Shown here: piece by piece, positions 1 to 8,662 of the stretch
Layout of the letters: each line of letters starts with the position of its first letter
Numbering within the stretch: the first letter of the stretch is position 1
DNA from: Bacteroidia bacterium
GTDB taxonomy: Bacteria > Bacteroidota > Bacteroidia > JABEUT01
Direction of reading: 5' to 3'
Length of the DNA stretch: 30,932 bases
Assembly (NCBI GenBank): GCA_013044305.1
Contig: JABEUT010000028.1
Span: 1 to 30,932 of the forward strand
Made by a program: the position numbers and the translations under genes
Notes under the pieces: model-generated
The model's database searches: none
What the model saw: the letters and a program-made list of their open reading frames with translations, nothing else
Told to the model about the DNA's origin: nothing

Positions 1-1160
1 CTATTTACACCTGCCATTTTGAATGCCTCTTATAACTGGACAGGACCTAACGGATTTACTTCAGCATTGCAGAACCCGTCCATAGCAAACGTAACACTTG
101 CCGCAGCGGGAGTTTATACGGTGAATGTAACAGTTCCCGGTTGCGGCAGCGCGGCCGATACTGTTACGGTTTCCATAAAAGCAACCCCTGCCACGCCGTC
201 GCCGTCAAGCAACAGCCCAATTTGTGCTAACTCCACCCTGAATCTCTTCACAGCGGCAGTGCCCGGCGCCACATACAACTGGACGGGACCGAACGCCTTC
301 ACCTCGGCATTGCAGAATCCATCCATTGCGAACGCCCAGGTAATCAATTCGGGAACCTACTCGCTTACTGTAAACGTGGCAGGGTGCACCAGTGCAACCG
401 GTACGGTGTCGGTAATCGTAAATCCGACGCCCGCTACCCCGTCGCCAACAAGCAACAGCCCGATATGCACGGGTTCCACCCTTAACCTGTTCACTGCGGC
501 GGTAGCCGGAGCCACATACAGCTGGACCGGCCCGAACGCCTTTGCTTCAGCCTTGCAAAATCCGTCAATAGCCAATGCACAGCCTGTAAATTCAGGAACC
601 TATTCCCTGACGGTAACTGTTGCAGGATGTACCAGCGCGGTAGGAACGGTATCAGTAACTGTAAGCCCCAAACCCTCTACGCCTGTACCCACAAGCAACA
701 GCCCGATTTGTGCCAACGATACGCTAAAATTATTCACCGCCTCGGTACCCGGCGCTACCTATAGCTGGACCGGCCCGAACGGGTTCACTTCCGCATTGCA
801 GGATCCTGTAATACCCAATGCCCAAATCATCAATTCAGGAACCTATTCGCTGACGGTAACCGTATCGGGTTGCCCGAGCGCTGCCGGCATGGTAAGTGTA
901 ACCGTTAATCCGACTCCAGCCAAACCTTCGCCTACAAGCAACAGCCCGATTTGCAGGGGCTCAACCCTAAACCTCTTTACTCCTGCTGTGGGAGGTGCAA
1001 GCTATGACTGGAGCGGGCCTAACGCCTTTACCTCCGTGCTGCAAAACCCCAACATACCCAATGCACAGGTCATAAATTCAGGCACCTATTCGGTAACCGT
1101 TAGCGTTGCAGGCTGCACCAGCTTACCCGGAACGGTTCAGGTGGTTGTAGATACTCCCGC
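1..1160 (+). repeat. Tandem coding repeat, 243-nt period
   Basis: Within the giant surface-protein gene, the SNSPIC-coding motif starts at 208, 451, 694 and 937, giving three consecutive spacings of exactly 243 nt. The units are similar in both DNA and protein, which suggests recent duplication or homogenisation. The ten repeats after base 1160 are far more diverged. These are coding repeats, not a CRISPR array. Confidence 0.85.
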
Positions 1161-4100
1161 CGTGGTGAATGCAGGGGCGAATCAAACGGTTTGCGCCAAC
1201 AACGATTCGGTGCACCTTAACGGTTCGTCGAGTACAGGTTTCGGTAAGTGGACCACAAGCGGCAGTGGCGTTTTTGTACCCAGCGACACCATTCTGAACG
1301 CGATTTATGTTCCAAGCAACGCCGATACAGCGGCACATACCATAACGCTTACCCTCACCTCGGCGCATAACGGAGCCTGTGCGGCGGTAAGCAGCAACCT
1401 TACCCTTACCATTACTCCTGCACCCGTTGCGGAGGCAGGCAATAATGTATCGGCATGCGCCAACAACCCGAATGTGGCCCTGCACGGAACCTTTACGGTT
1501 GCCACCGGCGGGATATGGTCAACGACAGGCACGGGAACATTTTCGCCGAGCAATACCAACATGAATGCCACCTATATACCAAGCCCGGCCGATACCACTT
1601 CGGGAAGCGTTAAAATAATTCTTACTACCACTGGAAACGGACTGTGCAAAGCCGTTACCGATACCATGACGATTATCTTTACCGCCTCACCCTATACCGA
1701 AGCCGGAAGAGATACGGTGCTGTGTCTAAGCAGCCCCGATTTCAAACTGAACGGGTATTCCTCAACAGGCAAAGGCAAATGGAGCACGCTCGGCAGCGGG
1801 TCATTCTCGCCAAACGACAGCACCCTTAATGCCACCTACAATCCGAGCATTGCCGATACTACAGCCAAAATTGTTAAACTGATACTTACCAGTTCAGCCA
1901 ACGGAGGATGCAACGCCGTTTCGGATACCATAACATTAACCTTCAGCAGCATACCCAAAGACAGCGCCGGAACCAACCAAACCGTTTGTGCCAACAACGA
2001 CATTGTTTCCCTCCATGCCACGTCCTCTACTAACAGGGGGATATGGAGCACCGGAGGCAGCGGTACATTTTCGCCTAATGATACCACCCTAAACGCCCTG
2101 TACATTCCGAGCAACGCCGATACAGCGGCACATACAGTTGTTTTAACTTTCAGCGCCCGAGGAGGCTGCGTGCCGGTACCCAAGAGCATAATCATTACCA
2201 TAACGCCTGCACCGTCGGTGGAAGCAGGTCCCAATCAGTTCATCTGCAAGAATAATTCACTGATTGCAACACTGAACGGAAAAATTGGCGGAGGCTTTTC
2301 AACAGGCAAATGGACAACCCTGGGCAGCGGAACATTTTCACCTAATGATTCTGCCTTGAACGCAACCTATACCCCAAGCAATGCAGATACGGCTGCAGGT
2401 AAAGTGCAGCTTATTCTTACATCAACACACAATGGCACCTGCCTCCCCACAGCCGATACGGTAACCATTTTTTACACCATTCCGCCCGTGGCCCGGGCCG
2501 GAGTTAACCTTACCGGCTGTGCCAACGATTCGATACAATTGAACGGAATGATAATAGGCGGTGGGGGCAAAGGCGTATGGTCAACGCCCAACGGTACAGG
2601 TGTTTTTGTGCCGAACGACTCCGCCCTGAACGGCTGGTATATACCCAGCGATGCCGATACTGCGGTAATTAATGTAAAACTTATACTTACCTCCATCTTC
2701 AACGGCGGGTGCCTTGCAGCCAAAGACTCCATCATCATTACTGTGCTTCCCGATCCTATTGTAGATGCCGGCACCAACCAAACCATTTGCAAGAACAATG
2801 ATACGGTAATGTTATCGGGCGGAGTTCTTCATGCCTCCGGCGGAAAATGGTCCACGAGCGGCTGCGGCACATTTTTGCCCAACGACTCGGTACTGAATGC
2901 GCGTTATGTTCCCTGTCAGGCAGATACGGCAGCCGGCGCGGTAACCCTGACACTTACTTCCACCGGCAACGGCTTCTGCAAGGCAGTAAAGAAATCCATA
3001 GTGATCACATTCAGCCAGTCGCCCATAGTAAGGGTAAGCACACCAATCTACATCTGTACGGGCACGCTAACGGCACAGCTAAACGCAACGGTATCAGGCG
3101 GTTCAACCACAGGCTTATGGAGTACTCTGGGCAGCGGCACCTTCAGCCCTTCGGATACCACGCTGAACGCCATATATAACCTAAGCAATGCCGACACGGC
3201 TGCTAAATTGGTTAAGCTCGTTTTCACTTCCACGCACAACGGCAATTGCACCGCCGTTTCGGATACCGTGCTGATAAAAATTACCACTATACCCACGGTG
3301 TATGCCGGAGCTGATAGCCTGTTTGTTTGTGCCAACAATGCCAATGTTGCGCTGAACGGCTCTGTTATCGGGGGCGGCGGAACGGGCATCTGGAGCACGA
3401 GCGGTAGCGGCACGTTCAGCCCGAAAGACACGGCGCTCAATGCGGTTTATAACTCAAGCCCTGCGGATACGGCGGCGCATTCGGTAATTCTTGTACTTAC
3501 TGCAACCAATTCGTGCAGGCAGGTTACCGATACCTTGCGTATCCTGTATAATGCGGCGCCGGTTATTGTGCCCGGTCCCAATCAAACGATATGCGCAGGC
3601 AACGCGGTTCTGCTGAATGCTTCGGTAACTGTGGCAGGCGGAGCCAGGTGGACTACTTCGGGCGACGGGGTATTTACCCCGAACGACTCGGCGCTGAATG
3701 CCTCCTATATACCGGGAACGGGCGATACCGCTTCGGGCTCGGTTTGGCTTAAGCTGGTAACCACAGGTAACGGAAACTGTAATCCGGTGCGCGACTCCCT
3801 CCTGGTTACGATAGACTCGAAACCTGCCGCCAACTTTGCAAGCAGCAAGGCCTGCGTAAACATTCCCGTAAGTTTTACCGACCTTTCCACCGTTTCGCAC
3901 GGAAGCATTACAGGATGGCTGTGGAATTTTTCGAACGGATCATCTAATAGCAAGGATACCTCCGATGTATTCGCTTCGGCCGGCATGCAGACCATAACAC
4001 ATGTCGTGACCACCTCGGCGGGATGTTCCGATACCGTATCGTTCAGCATTTATGTAAACCCTGTTCCGGCAGCCGGTTTCACAGCCACTCCGGCTTGTCC

Positions 4101-4605
4101 CGACTCGGCAAGGTTTGCCGATATATCCACGGTAAACCCACCGCCCGGAACAGTAACAGGCTGGCAATGGATATTCGGCGACGGCGACACACTAACCGGG
4201 GCCCCGCGTTTCGATCATGGTTATTCAAATGCAGGAACGTACACAGTTACCCTCTCGGTAATCACCGATTCGGGATGTACCGCTTCCTTTACCGATACGG
4301 TTACCGTGAATAACTGCGCCGAAGGCGGTGCGATAAATCCGCCTGCCGTACCATCAGGATTCACCCCTGGCGCCAACGTCAATAATATACTCTTTGTAAA
4401 GGGAGGGCCGTTCAGCCAGCTTGATTTCAGGGTATTCAACGAGTGGGGCAACCAGATATTCGAAACCAACAGCCAGAACATTGGCTGGGACGGAACCTTC
4501 AAGGGACAGAAACAGCCCGAAGGAGTATATGTATGGACACTTGTGGCAACCACCACCGATGGCAGAAAATGGAAAATGACAGGCGATATAACGATATTGA
4601 AGTAA
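1..4605 (+). CDS. Giant repeat surface protein with type IX secretion/gliding C-terminal domain (5' end outside window)
   Basis: The reading frame is open from base 1, and the first codons match the interior of the repeat that follows, so this is the 3' part (1534 codons) of a longer gene. Five Ig-like repeats come first (one cut by the window edge); the SNSPIC motif recurs at bases 208, 451, 694 and 937, an exact 243-nt (81-residue) period. From about base 1160 to 3820 come ten diverged repeats of about 88 residues with the core W-S-T-x-G-S-G-T-F-S-P-N-D and a later A-D-T-A-A. Two PKD-like domains follow (about 3820-4311, cores W-L-W-N-F and W-Q-W-I-F-G-D-G-D). The last ~85 residues (FTPGANVNN, FRVFNEWGNQIFET, GWDGTF, PEGVYVW) match the gliding-motility-associated C-terminal (CHU_C-type) domain used for type IX export. 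Inferred role: a SprB-like cell-surface adhesin or filament. The adjacent PorP/SprF gene supports this. Confidence 0.9.
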   Translation, partial: LFTPAILNASYNWTGPNGFTSALQNPSIANVTLAAAGVYTVNVTVPGCGSAADTVTVSIKATPATPSPSSNSPICANSTLNLFTAAVPGATYNWTGPNAFTSALQNPSIANAQVINSGTYSLTVNVAGCTSATGTVSVIVNPTPATPSPTSNSPICTGSTLNLFTAAVAGATYSWTGPNAFASALQNPSIANAQPVNSGTYSLTVTVAGCTSAVGTVSVTVSPKPSTPVPTSNSPICANDTLKLFTASVPGATYSWTGPNGFTSALQDPVIPNAQIINSGTYSLTVTVSGCPSAAGMVSVTVNPTPAKPSPTSNSPICRGSTLNLFTPAVGGASYDWSGPNAFTSVLQNPNIPNAQVINSGTYSVTVSVAGCTSLPGTVQVVVDTPAVVNAGANQTVCANNDSVHLNGSSSTGFGKWTTSGSGVFVPSDTILNAIYVPSNADTAAHTITLTLTSAHNGACAAVSSNLTLTITPAPVAEAGNNVSACANNPNVALHGTFTVATGGIWSTTGTGTFSPSNTNMNATYIPSPADTTSGSVKIILTTTGNGLCKAVTDTMTIIFTASPYTEAGRDTVLCLSSPDFKLNGYSSTGKGKWSTLGSGSFSPNDSTLNATYNPSIADTTAKIVKLILTSSANGGCNAVSDTITLTFSSIPKDSAGTNQTVCANNDIVSLHATSSTNRGIWSTGGSGTFSPNDTTLNALYIPSNADTAAHTVVLTFSARGGCVPVPKSIIITITPAPSVEAGPNQFICKNNSLIATLNGKIGGGFSTGKWTTLGSGTFSPNDSALNATYTPSNADTAAGKVQLILTSTHNGTCLPTADTVTIFYTIPPVARAGVNLTGCANDSIQLNGMIIGGGGKGVWSTPNGTGVFVPNDSALNGWYIPSDADTAVINVKLILTSIFNGGCLAAKDSIIITVLPDPIVDAGTNQTICKNNDTVMLSGGVLHASGGKWSTSGCGTFLPNDSVLNARYVPCQADTAAGAVTLTLTSTGNGFCKAVKKSIVITFSQSPIVRVSTPIYICTGTLTAQLNATVSGGSTTGLWSTLGSGTFSPSDTTLNAIYNLSNADTAAKLVKLVFTSTHNGNCTAVSDTVLIKITTIPTVYAGADSLFVCANNANVALNGSVIGGGGTGIWSTSGSGTFSPKDTALNAVYNSSPADTAAHSVILVLTATNSCRQVTDTLRILYNAAPVIVPGPNQTICAGNAVLLNASVTVAGGARWTTSGDGVFTPNDSALNASYIPGTGDTASGSVWLKLVTTGNGNCNPVRDSLLVTIDSKPAANFASSKACVNIPVSFTDLSTVSHGSITGWLWNFSNGSSNSKDTSDVFASAGMQTITHVVTTSAGCSDTVSFSIYVNPVPAAGFTATPACPDSARFADISTVNPPPGTVTGWQWIFGDGDTLTGAPRFDHGYSNAGTYTVTLSVITDSGCTASFTDTVTVNNCAEGGAINPPAVPSGFTPGANVNNILFVKGGPFSQLDFRVFNEWGNQIFETNSQNIGWDGTFKGQKQPEGVYVWTLVATTTDGRKWKMTGDITILK

Positions 4606-4642
4606 CCAAAACTAATTGCAAGCAAACCGAACAGAGCCTGAT

Positions 4643-5653
4643 ATGAAAATAAGAGTACTGATTACCGGAATTGTATTTCAGTTTGCATGTGCAAACCTGT
4701 TGCTGGCGCAGGACGATTTTCATCTTTCGCAGTTTGATATGGCAACCATGTACATCAACCCTGCGCTTACGGGTATGTACGAAGGGCAGAACGGCGACTA
4801 CCGCATGTACAACGACGACCGCTCGCAGTGGGGAGCCATAGGCAAGCCCTTTTCCACTGTTTACCTGGGTTACGACATGCCTTTCAGGAAGTGGAACAAA
4901 AATTTCGGTTTCGGGGCTTATCTGGTGGATAACAGTGCGCCTGCGGGGTACTTCAATACTTTTAACCTGATGCTGTCCGGGGCATACAACATTTTGCACA
5001 ATACCAACCACAAGCATTATCTTACCACCGGCTTGCAGATGGGCTTTTTCAACAAGTTCTTCGATCCGAACAGTTTTACCTTCGACAACCAGTATTCGCC
5101 TGCCCAGGGCGGTTTTGACCAGAACCTGCCCAATGGTGAGATTTTCCCCAAAACAAGCGTGCTAAACTTTGACGCCAACTACGGATTATTTTACAAATTC
5201 ATTGATACGAGCAAACGGTTCAACCCTTTTGCCGGATTTACCATACAGCATGTAACAGAACCGAATGAGTCCTTCACCTCCATACCTTCCCGCATGCCAC
5301 TTCAGTTTCTTATCAATGCAGGCTGCGACATCAAGGTAAGCGATCAATTTACATTTACTCCAGATTTTTTATATATGGAAGCAGCGGGAGCCAACGAACT
5401 TTTCGGCGACATACTCGGGTATTACCACATTCAAAATTCAAACTACACCCCTATGCTGGGCATAGGTTTCCGCGACCAGGATGCAGTAATAATTCAGGCC
5501 GGAATCCGGGTGGCGCAGGACGAGTTCCGCATCAGCTACGATGTAAACACTTCATATTTGAGCGCTTTTACCCAGGGCAGGGGCGCCTGGGAGCTGTCGC
5601 TGATCATTACAGGTGAACACGGCAAGCCCCTGTTTCCAAAGAGTATGTTTTAA
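4643..5653 (+). CDS. PorP/SprF family outer-membrane protein of the type IX secretion system
   Basis: The protein has 336 residues. An N-terminal signal peptide (MKIRVLITGIVFQFACANLLLAQ) is followed by the family hallmark M-Y-I-N-P-A-L-T-G near the mature N-terminus. The rest is rich in alternating aromatic/polar strands typical of a beta-barrel (for example NFGFGAYLVDN, LNFDANYGLFYKFID, FRISYDVNTSYLSAF). I chose the ATG at 4643 because it directly precedes the signal peptide; a TTG nine codons upstream is in frame but adds a non-signal-like extension. The gene starts 37 nt after the repeat-protein stop and is probably cotranscribed with it. In Flavobacterium, SprF sits next to SprB and is needed for its export or anchoring, so the same pairing is inferred here. 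The stop codon overlaps that of the convergent SDR gene. Confidence 0.88.
   Translation: MKIRVLITGIVFQFACANLLLAQDDFHLSQFDMATMYINPALTGMYEGQNGDYRMYNDDRSQWGAIGKPFSTVYLGYDMPFRKWNKNFGFGAYLVDNSAPAGYFNTFNLMLSGAYNILHNTNHKHYLTTGLQMGFFNKFFDPNSFTFDNQYSPAQGGFDQNLPNGEIFPKTSVLNFDANYGLFYKFIDTSKRFNPFAGFTIQHVTEPNESFTSIPSRMPLQFLINAGCDIKVSDQFTFTPDFLYMEAAGANELFGDILGYYHIQNSNYTPMLGIGFRDQDAVIIQAGIRVAQDEFRISYDVNTSYLSAFTQGRGAWELSLIITGEHGKPLFPKSMF
5650..5653. other. Shared palindromic stop TTAA of two convergent genes
   Basis: The plus-strand PorP/SprF stop TAA (5651-5653) and the minus-strand SDR stop TAA (5650-5652) overlap in the palindrome TTAA. No terminator hairpin is visible at the junction, so both transcripts probably run into the other gene. 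Confidence 0.9.
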
Positions 5654-6420
5654 AAGGCTGTCCAGCCTCCGTCGGCAACCACTACCGTTCCGTTGATATT
5701 GCTTGCCTTATCTGAAGCCAGAAAGAGGGCGAGTTCGGCTACTTCGGCAGGCTCCGCCATTCTCAAATTGGAAGCCATTCCGGTGCTTATTCTCTCAAAA
5801 CCGAATTTGTTCGGGCTGGCTCCTTCCATGATATTTGTATTTACTCCGCCCGGAGCTATGGCGTTGCAGCGTATTCCTTTTGTTCCGTACATGAAGCCGA
5901 TATTTTTGGTAAGCCCCGCCAGGCCATGCTTGGATGCGGTATAGGCCGCTCCGGCCCTGGCTCCCTGCAAGCCGCCTATCGACGATACGTTCACGATGGC
6001 GCCTTTGCCCTGTTTCAGCATTTGCCTTACAGCGAGGCGGCAGGTGTAAAAGGGACCAAAAAGGTTTACACCCATTACCCTGTTCCACAACTCATCGGTT
6101 ACATCGGCCACCGGCGTAAAGTCGTCCATTATACCCGCATCATTCACCAGCACATCTATCGTGCCGTACTTCGCCATGCAGGCATCCATCAGTTTGTTCA
6201 CATCCTCTTCTCTGGCTATGTTGCCGGCAAAGCCTATGGCTGTACCGTTCTTTGAAGCAATTTCTTTAACCACCGCTTCCACCCTGTCGGCTTTAAGGTC
6301 GGCCACCACCACCTTTGCGCCTTCCGAGGCAAACAGCAAGGCCATTGATCTGCCCATTCCGGATCCTGCGCCGGTTATTATTACCGATTTGTTTTCGAGT
6401 GTTTTCATTGTTTTATTCAT
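5650..6420 (-). CDS. SDR-family NAD(P)-dependent oxidoreductase
   Basis: A classical short-chain dehydrogenase of 256 residues. Visible motifs: cofactor loop TGAGSGMG (residues 16-23), an acidic Asp41 at the end of the second strand (usually favours NAD over NADP), NDAG at 93-96, and the catalytic set Ser147, Tyr160, Lys164 (YTASK). The structural NNAG motif is changed to NDAG. The C-terminus has the family's V-x-D-G-G-W ending. The substrate cannot be read from the sequence; such proteins are often labelled glucose 1-dehydrogenase or 3-oxoacyl-ACP reductase. There are two start candidates, ATG at 6420 and an in-frame ATG at 6408; the second places the fold at the usual distance. It is convergent with the PorP/SprF gene, with both stops sharing the palindrome TTAA at 5650-5653. 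A Fnr-like palindrome lies 40-53 nt upstream of the 6420 start. Confidence 0.9.
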   Translation of the reverse strand: MNKTMKTLENKSVIITGAGSGMGRSMALLFASEGAKVVVADLKADRVEAVVKEIASKNGTAIGFAGNIAREEDVNKLMDACMAKYGTIDVLVNDAGIMDDFTPVADVTDELWNRVMGVNLFGPFYTCRLAVRQMLKQGKGAIVNVSSIGGLQGARAGAAYTASKHGLAGLTKNIGFMYGTKGIRCNAIAPGGVNTNIMEGASPNKFGFERISTGMASNLRMAEPAEVAELALFLASDKASNINGTVVVADGGWTAF

Positions 6421-6459
6421 TTGGTATGGCGAACTTAACTTTCTTTTTAGTCAATATCC

Positions 6460-6473
6460 ATGATTATTGTCAT
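6460..6473. promoter_or_regulatory. Fnr/Crp-like palindrome (ATGAT-TATT-GTCAT)
   Basis: A 14-bp inverted repeat with the five-four-five geometry of Crp/Fnr-family operators. It matches ATGAY-N4-RTCAT, the pattern also seen at 6569 and 13108. It lies just upstream of the minus-strand SDR gene and about 280 bp upstream of tryptophanase. The function is inferred from symmetry and repetition only. Confidence 0.4.
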
Positions 6474-6568
6474 CGGTGTTTGCATCTCGAAAAGTGAACT
6501 ACTTTTAAAATTCTCTCATGGCAGAATTCCATTAGCCACAATTCCTTCACCGGTATTTTTCCGGAATT

Positions 6569-6582
6569 ATGATTAAAATCAT
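6569..6582. promoter_or_regulatory. Fnr/Crp-like palindrome (ATGAT-TAAA-ATCAT)
   Basis: A perfect 5-4-5 inverted repeat, one base per half-site away from the E. coli FNR consensus TTGAT-N4-ATCAA. Its centre (6575.5) is about 35 bp upstream of a -7-like element at 6606-6612. That is close to the -41.5 spacing at which Crp/Fnr-type activators contact RNA polymerase. It lies upstream of the leader ORF and tnaA. The assignment is inferred. Confidence 0.45.
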
Positions 6583-6605
6583 CATTTTTTAAGGTTAAGA
6601 AGCGC

Positions 6606-6612
6606 TATTTTG
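6606..6612 (+). promoter_or_regulatory. Possible -7 promoter element of tnaA (TATTTTG)
   Basis: TA-N1-TTTG, one base shorter than the Bacteroidota consensus TAnnTTTG. Transcription would start near 6617-6619, about 20 nt before the leader ORF. The imperfect match keeps confidence low, although activator-dependent promoters are often imperfect. Confidence 0.3.
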
Positions 6613-6637
6613 CGAAGTGAAAACGTGCTGCAAAAAA

Positions 6638-6721
6638 ATGAACACGCCCATTCATATATGGATTCAAATACAGGCTTACGGCAACCTGAACAGAAAAACG
6701 ACTTACATAAAGGGCAAATAA
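6638..6721 (+). CDS. Candidate leader peptide of tryptophanase (27 codons, single Trp)
   Basis: A short ORF begins at an ATG preceded by an A-rich stretch (CAAAAAA). The peptide starts MNTPIHIWIQIQAYGN, has one tryptophan (Trp8) and ends in YIKGK before TAA. The tnaA ATG follows 28 nt after its stop. E. coli controls tnaA through the 24-residue TnaC peptide, whose single Trp is essential for tryptophan-induced ribosome stalling. This peptide also starts M-N and has one Trp, but lacks TnaC's W-F-N-I-D motif and terminal proline. The spacer is also much shorter than in E. coli, so a Rho-based mechanism is unlikely; translational coupling or stalling would be alternatives. A chance ORF of this length is also possible. 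Confidence 0.35.
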   Translation: MNTPIHIWIQIQAYGNLNRKTTYIKGK

Positions 6722-6749
6722 TACCATCACCATAAAAATAGCAACCGAT

Positions 6750-8156
6750 ATGGGTTTTAAAACAATAATTGAACCGTTTAAAATAAAAGTCGTAGAACCG
6801 ATACGCATTACCACGCCCGAGGAACGGGAGATGCACCTGAAAGACGCAGGGTACAACCTGTTCGGACTGAAAGCCGATCATGTAATCATAGACTTTCTGA
6901 CCGATAGCGGCACATCGGCCATGAGCGACAGGCAATGGAGCGGTATCATGTTAGGCGATGAAGCCTATTCGGGATCGAAAAGTTGGATACGGATGCGTGA
7001 GGCAATATATAACCTTACCGGCTACCCATATATCTTCCCTACCCATCAGGGGCGCGCAGCAGAGCGAATTGTTTATGGAGCCCTGGGCGGTAAAGGCAAG
7101 GTGTTCATTAGCAATACCCACTTTGACACCACCCGCGCCAATATAGAAGTAACAGGCGCCGAAGCTATTGATATTCCTGTTCCGGAAGCGTCAGATACGG
7201 CTCTGAACAAGCCATTCAAAGGCAATATGGATGTGGGCAGGCTGAAGGAGCTGATAAGCAAACACGGAAAAGAGAACATAGGAGCCGTAATATTAACCGT
7301 TACCAACAACAGCAGCGGAGGCCAGCCCGTAAGCATGCAGAATGCTAAGGAAGTGGGCGCCTTATGCCGGCTCAACGGCATTATGTTCATTCTGGACTGC
7401 TGCCGCATTGCAGAGAACGCCTACTTTATAAAACGCGATGAAAAGGGCTTTGAAGATATGACCTATAAGGAAATTGCCACCCAGATGTTCTCACTTGCCG
7501 ACGCGAGTGTAATGAGCGCAAAAAAAGACGCTCTGGTGAACATGGGGGGCTTTTTCGCCATGCACGACAAGGCATTTGCAGACAAGTGCAGGGAGTCCCT
7601 GATCATTGGCGAGGGATACATTACCTACGGCGGCTTGTCAGGCAGGGATATGGAAGCCATTGCCACAGGGCTTGAGGAGGTATTCGACCCCGACTACCTG
7701 AACTACCGGATAAAAAGCACTGCCTATCTTGGCAACAAGCTTCATCAAAAGGGAATACCCGTGATGATGCCTATAGGCGGTCATGCAGTGTACATTGATG
7801 CAAAAAAATTCTACCCTCATATACCGGTTGAAAACTTTCCTGGACAAGCCCTTGCCTGCGAACTTTATCTGAAGGGCGGCATACGCTCCTGCGAGATAGG
7901 CTCCGTTATGTTCGGCCACACCGACAACAAAGGGAAATTTGTGCCGGCGGCCATGGAGCTTGTAAGGCTTGCCATACCGAGGCGCGTATATACCCAAAGC
8001 CATATTGAGTATGTTATAGAGGTGTTCGATAAACTGCTTGAGGACAGGGAAAAAGTTTCGGGGTATAAGATAACAGAAGCCCCGCGCTACCTAAGGCATT
8101 TTACGGCCCGCTTTGAAAAAACCGGCGTTAAAATGTCGGTGTCCGGCGGCAGATAA
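6750..8156 (+). CDS. tnaA: Tryptophanase (L-tryptophan indole-lyase)
   Basis: A PLP-dependent beta-eliminating lyase of 468 residues, full length for the family, converting L-tryptophan to indole, pyruvate and ammonia. Motifs: TDSGTSAMSD, GDEAYSGS, PTHQGRAAE, ENAYFIK, and the PLP lysine in MSAKKDAL (Lys259, the second of the pair). The close relative is tyrosine phenol-lyase, and the residues that separate the two favour tryptophanase. The position of phenol-lyase Thr124 is Asp126 (THFDTTR), and the position of phenol-lyase Arg381 is Ile383 (CEIGS, compared with MERG). The ATG at 6750 gives the expected N-terminus (EPFKIKVVEPI). No tryptophan permease follows. The upstream region holds a possible leader ORF, a -7-like element and two Fnr-like palindromes, suggesting control by oxygen or redox state and possibly by tryptophan. 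Confidence 0.92.
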   Translation: MGFKTIIEPFKIKVVEPIRITTPEEREMHLKDAGYNLFGLKADHVIIDFLTDSGTSAMSDRQWSGIMLGDEAYSGSKSWIRMREAIYNLTGYPYIFPTHQGRAAERIVYGALGGKGKVFISNTHFDTTRANIEVTGAEAIDIPVPEASDTALNKPFKGNMDVGRLKELISKHGKENIGAVILTVTNNSSGGQPVSMQNAKEVGALCRLNGIMFILDCCRIAENAYFIKRDEKGFEDMTYKEIATQMFSLADASVMSAKKDALVNMGGFFAMHDKAFADKCRESLIIGEGYITYGGLSGRDMEAIATGLEEVFDPDYLNYRIKSTAYLGNKLHQKGIPVMMPIGGHAVYIDAKKFYPHIPVENFPGQALACELYLKGGIRSCEIGSVMFGHTDNKGKFVPAAMELVRLAIPRRVYTQSHIEYVIEVFDKLLEDREKVSGYKITEAPRYLRHFTARFEKTGVKMSVSGGR

Positions 8157-8296
8157 TAACGTATGGGGTGTTTTAAATAACCTATCATTTACGGAATGCT
8201 TATTAAATTACTTTGTATTGCAGGCACCTTATAAAGTGTATTAACTTCCGTCGCGGCACAAAGAGCCTCAAAGTATTAACAATTACAAGTGCTGAA

Positions 8297-8488
8297 CTAA
8301 GCTGGTGTATGAGTGCGCTGCCCAGCAAACTTACAAGACCCATAACCGAGTGGAATCATTCCCAGGCAGGTAGCCGTTATAAGCAGGTATTGCGACATCG
8401 GTACGGTAAGCAGTTTGAACAGGTTAGCCGCCAGTGCCAGCCCTATAATTACCGCAAGCGGCGCGAGGAAAAGTTTGATGGTTCTCAC
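8297..8488 (-). CDS. Small hydrophobic membrane protein, unknown function (GTG start)
   Basis: A 63-codon ORF encoding two likely transmembrane helices: one right after a short basic start (RTIKLFLAPLAVIIGLALAA) and a second at YLLITATCLGMIPLGYG, with a polar tail KFAGQRTHTPA. It starts at a GTG. Support comes from a perfect -7 box (TAATTTTG on the minus strand, 8500-8507) whose end lies only 11 nt before the start codon, so the transcript would have almost no leader. I recognise no family. It could still be chance, but the box, the hydrophobic pattern and the lack of any other gene here favour a real small gene. Confidence 0.45.
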   Translation of the reverse strand: MRTIKLFLAPLAVIIGLALAANLFKLLTVPMSQYLLITATCLGMIPLGYGSCKFAGQRTHTPA

Positions 8489-8499
8489 AGTTTCGGTTG

Positions 8500-8507
8500 C
8501 AAAATTA
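8500..8507 (-). promoter_or_regulatory. -7 box TAATTTTG for the small membrane protein
   Basis: An exact match to the Bacteroidota TAnnTTTG element, read on the minus strand, 12 nt upstream of the GTG start at 8488. No convincing -33 TTG was seen. Confidence 0.45.
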
Positions 8508-8654
8508 CTCTCATTCTATTAAACCGTGAATGCTTTTTTTCTTTGCGTTGATATAATGATAAAGGCGCACTGTACCAGCCTTCTGGCAAAATCACCAAAC
8601 CCTTAAACGCCATGCCCGGGCCTGAACCGTAAACGGCACAGCGTATTTAATAAC

Positions 8655-8662
8655 TATCTTTG
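8655..8662 (+). promoter_or_regulatory. -7 box TATCTTTG directly before the lipoprotein start
   Basis: An exact TAnnTTTG match that ends 4 nt before the ATG at 8667. With a start site five to seven bases downstream, the mRNA would be leaderless or nearly so. No clear -33 element was seen. Confidence 0.5.

Noticed and set aside
1..1160. CRISPR array or non-coding satellite
   Set aside because: The 243-nt units are in-frame coding repeats with conserved Ig-like protein motifs.
6750..8156. Tyrosine phenol-lyase as alternative identity of the beta-eliminating lyase
   Set aside because: Asp126 and Ile383 at the two substrate-ring positions match tryptophanase; phenol-lyases carry Thr and Arg there.
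8213..8551. Plus-strand 112-codon ORF in the gap after tnaA
   Set aside because: It starts at TTG, has a composition without hydrophobic or domain signature, and lies opposite the better-supported small membrane-protein ORF.
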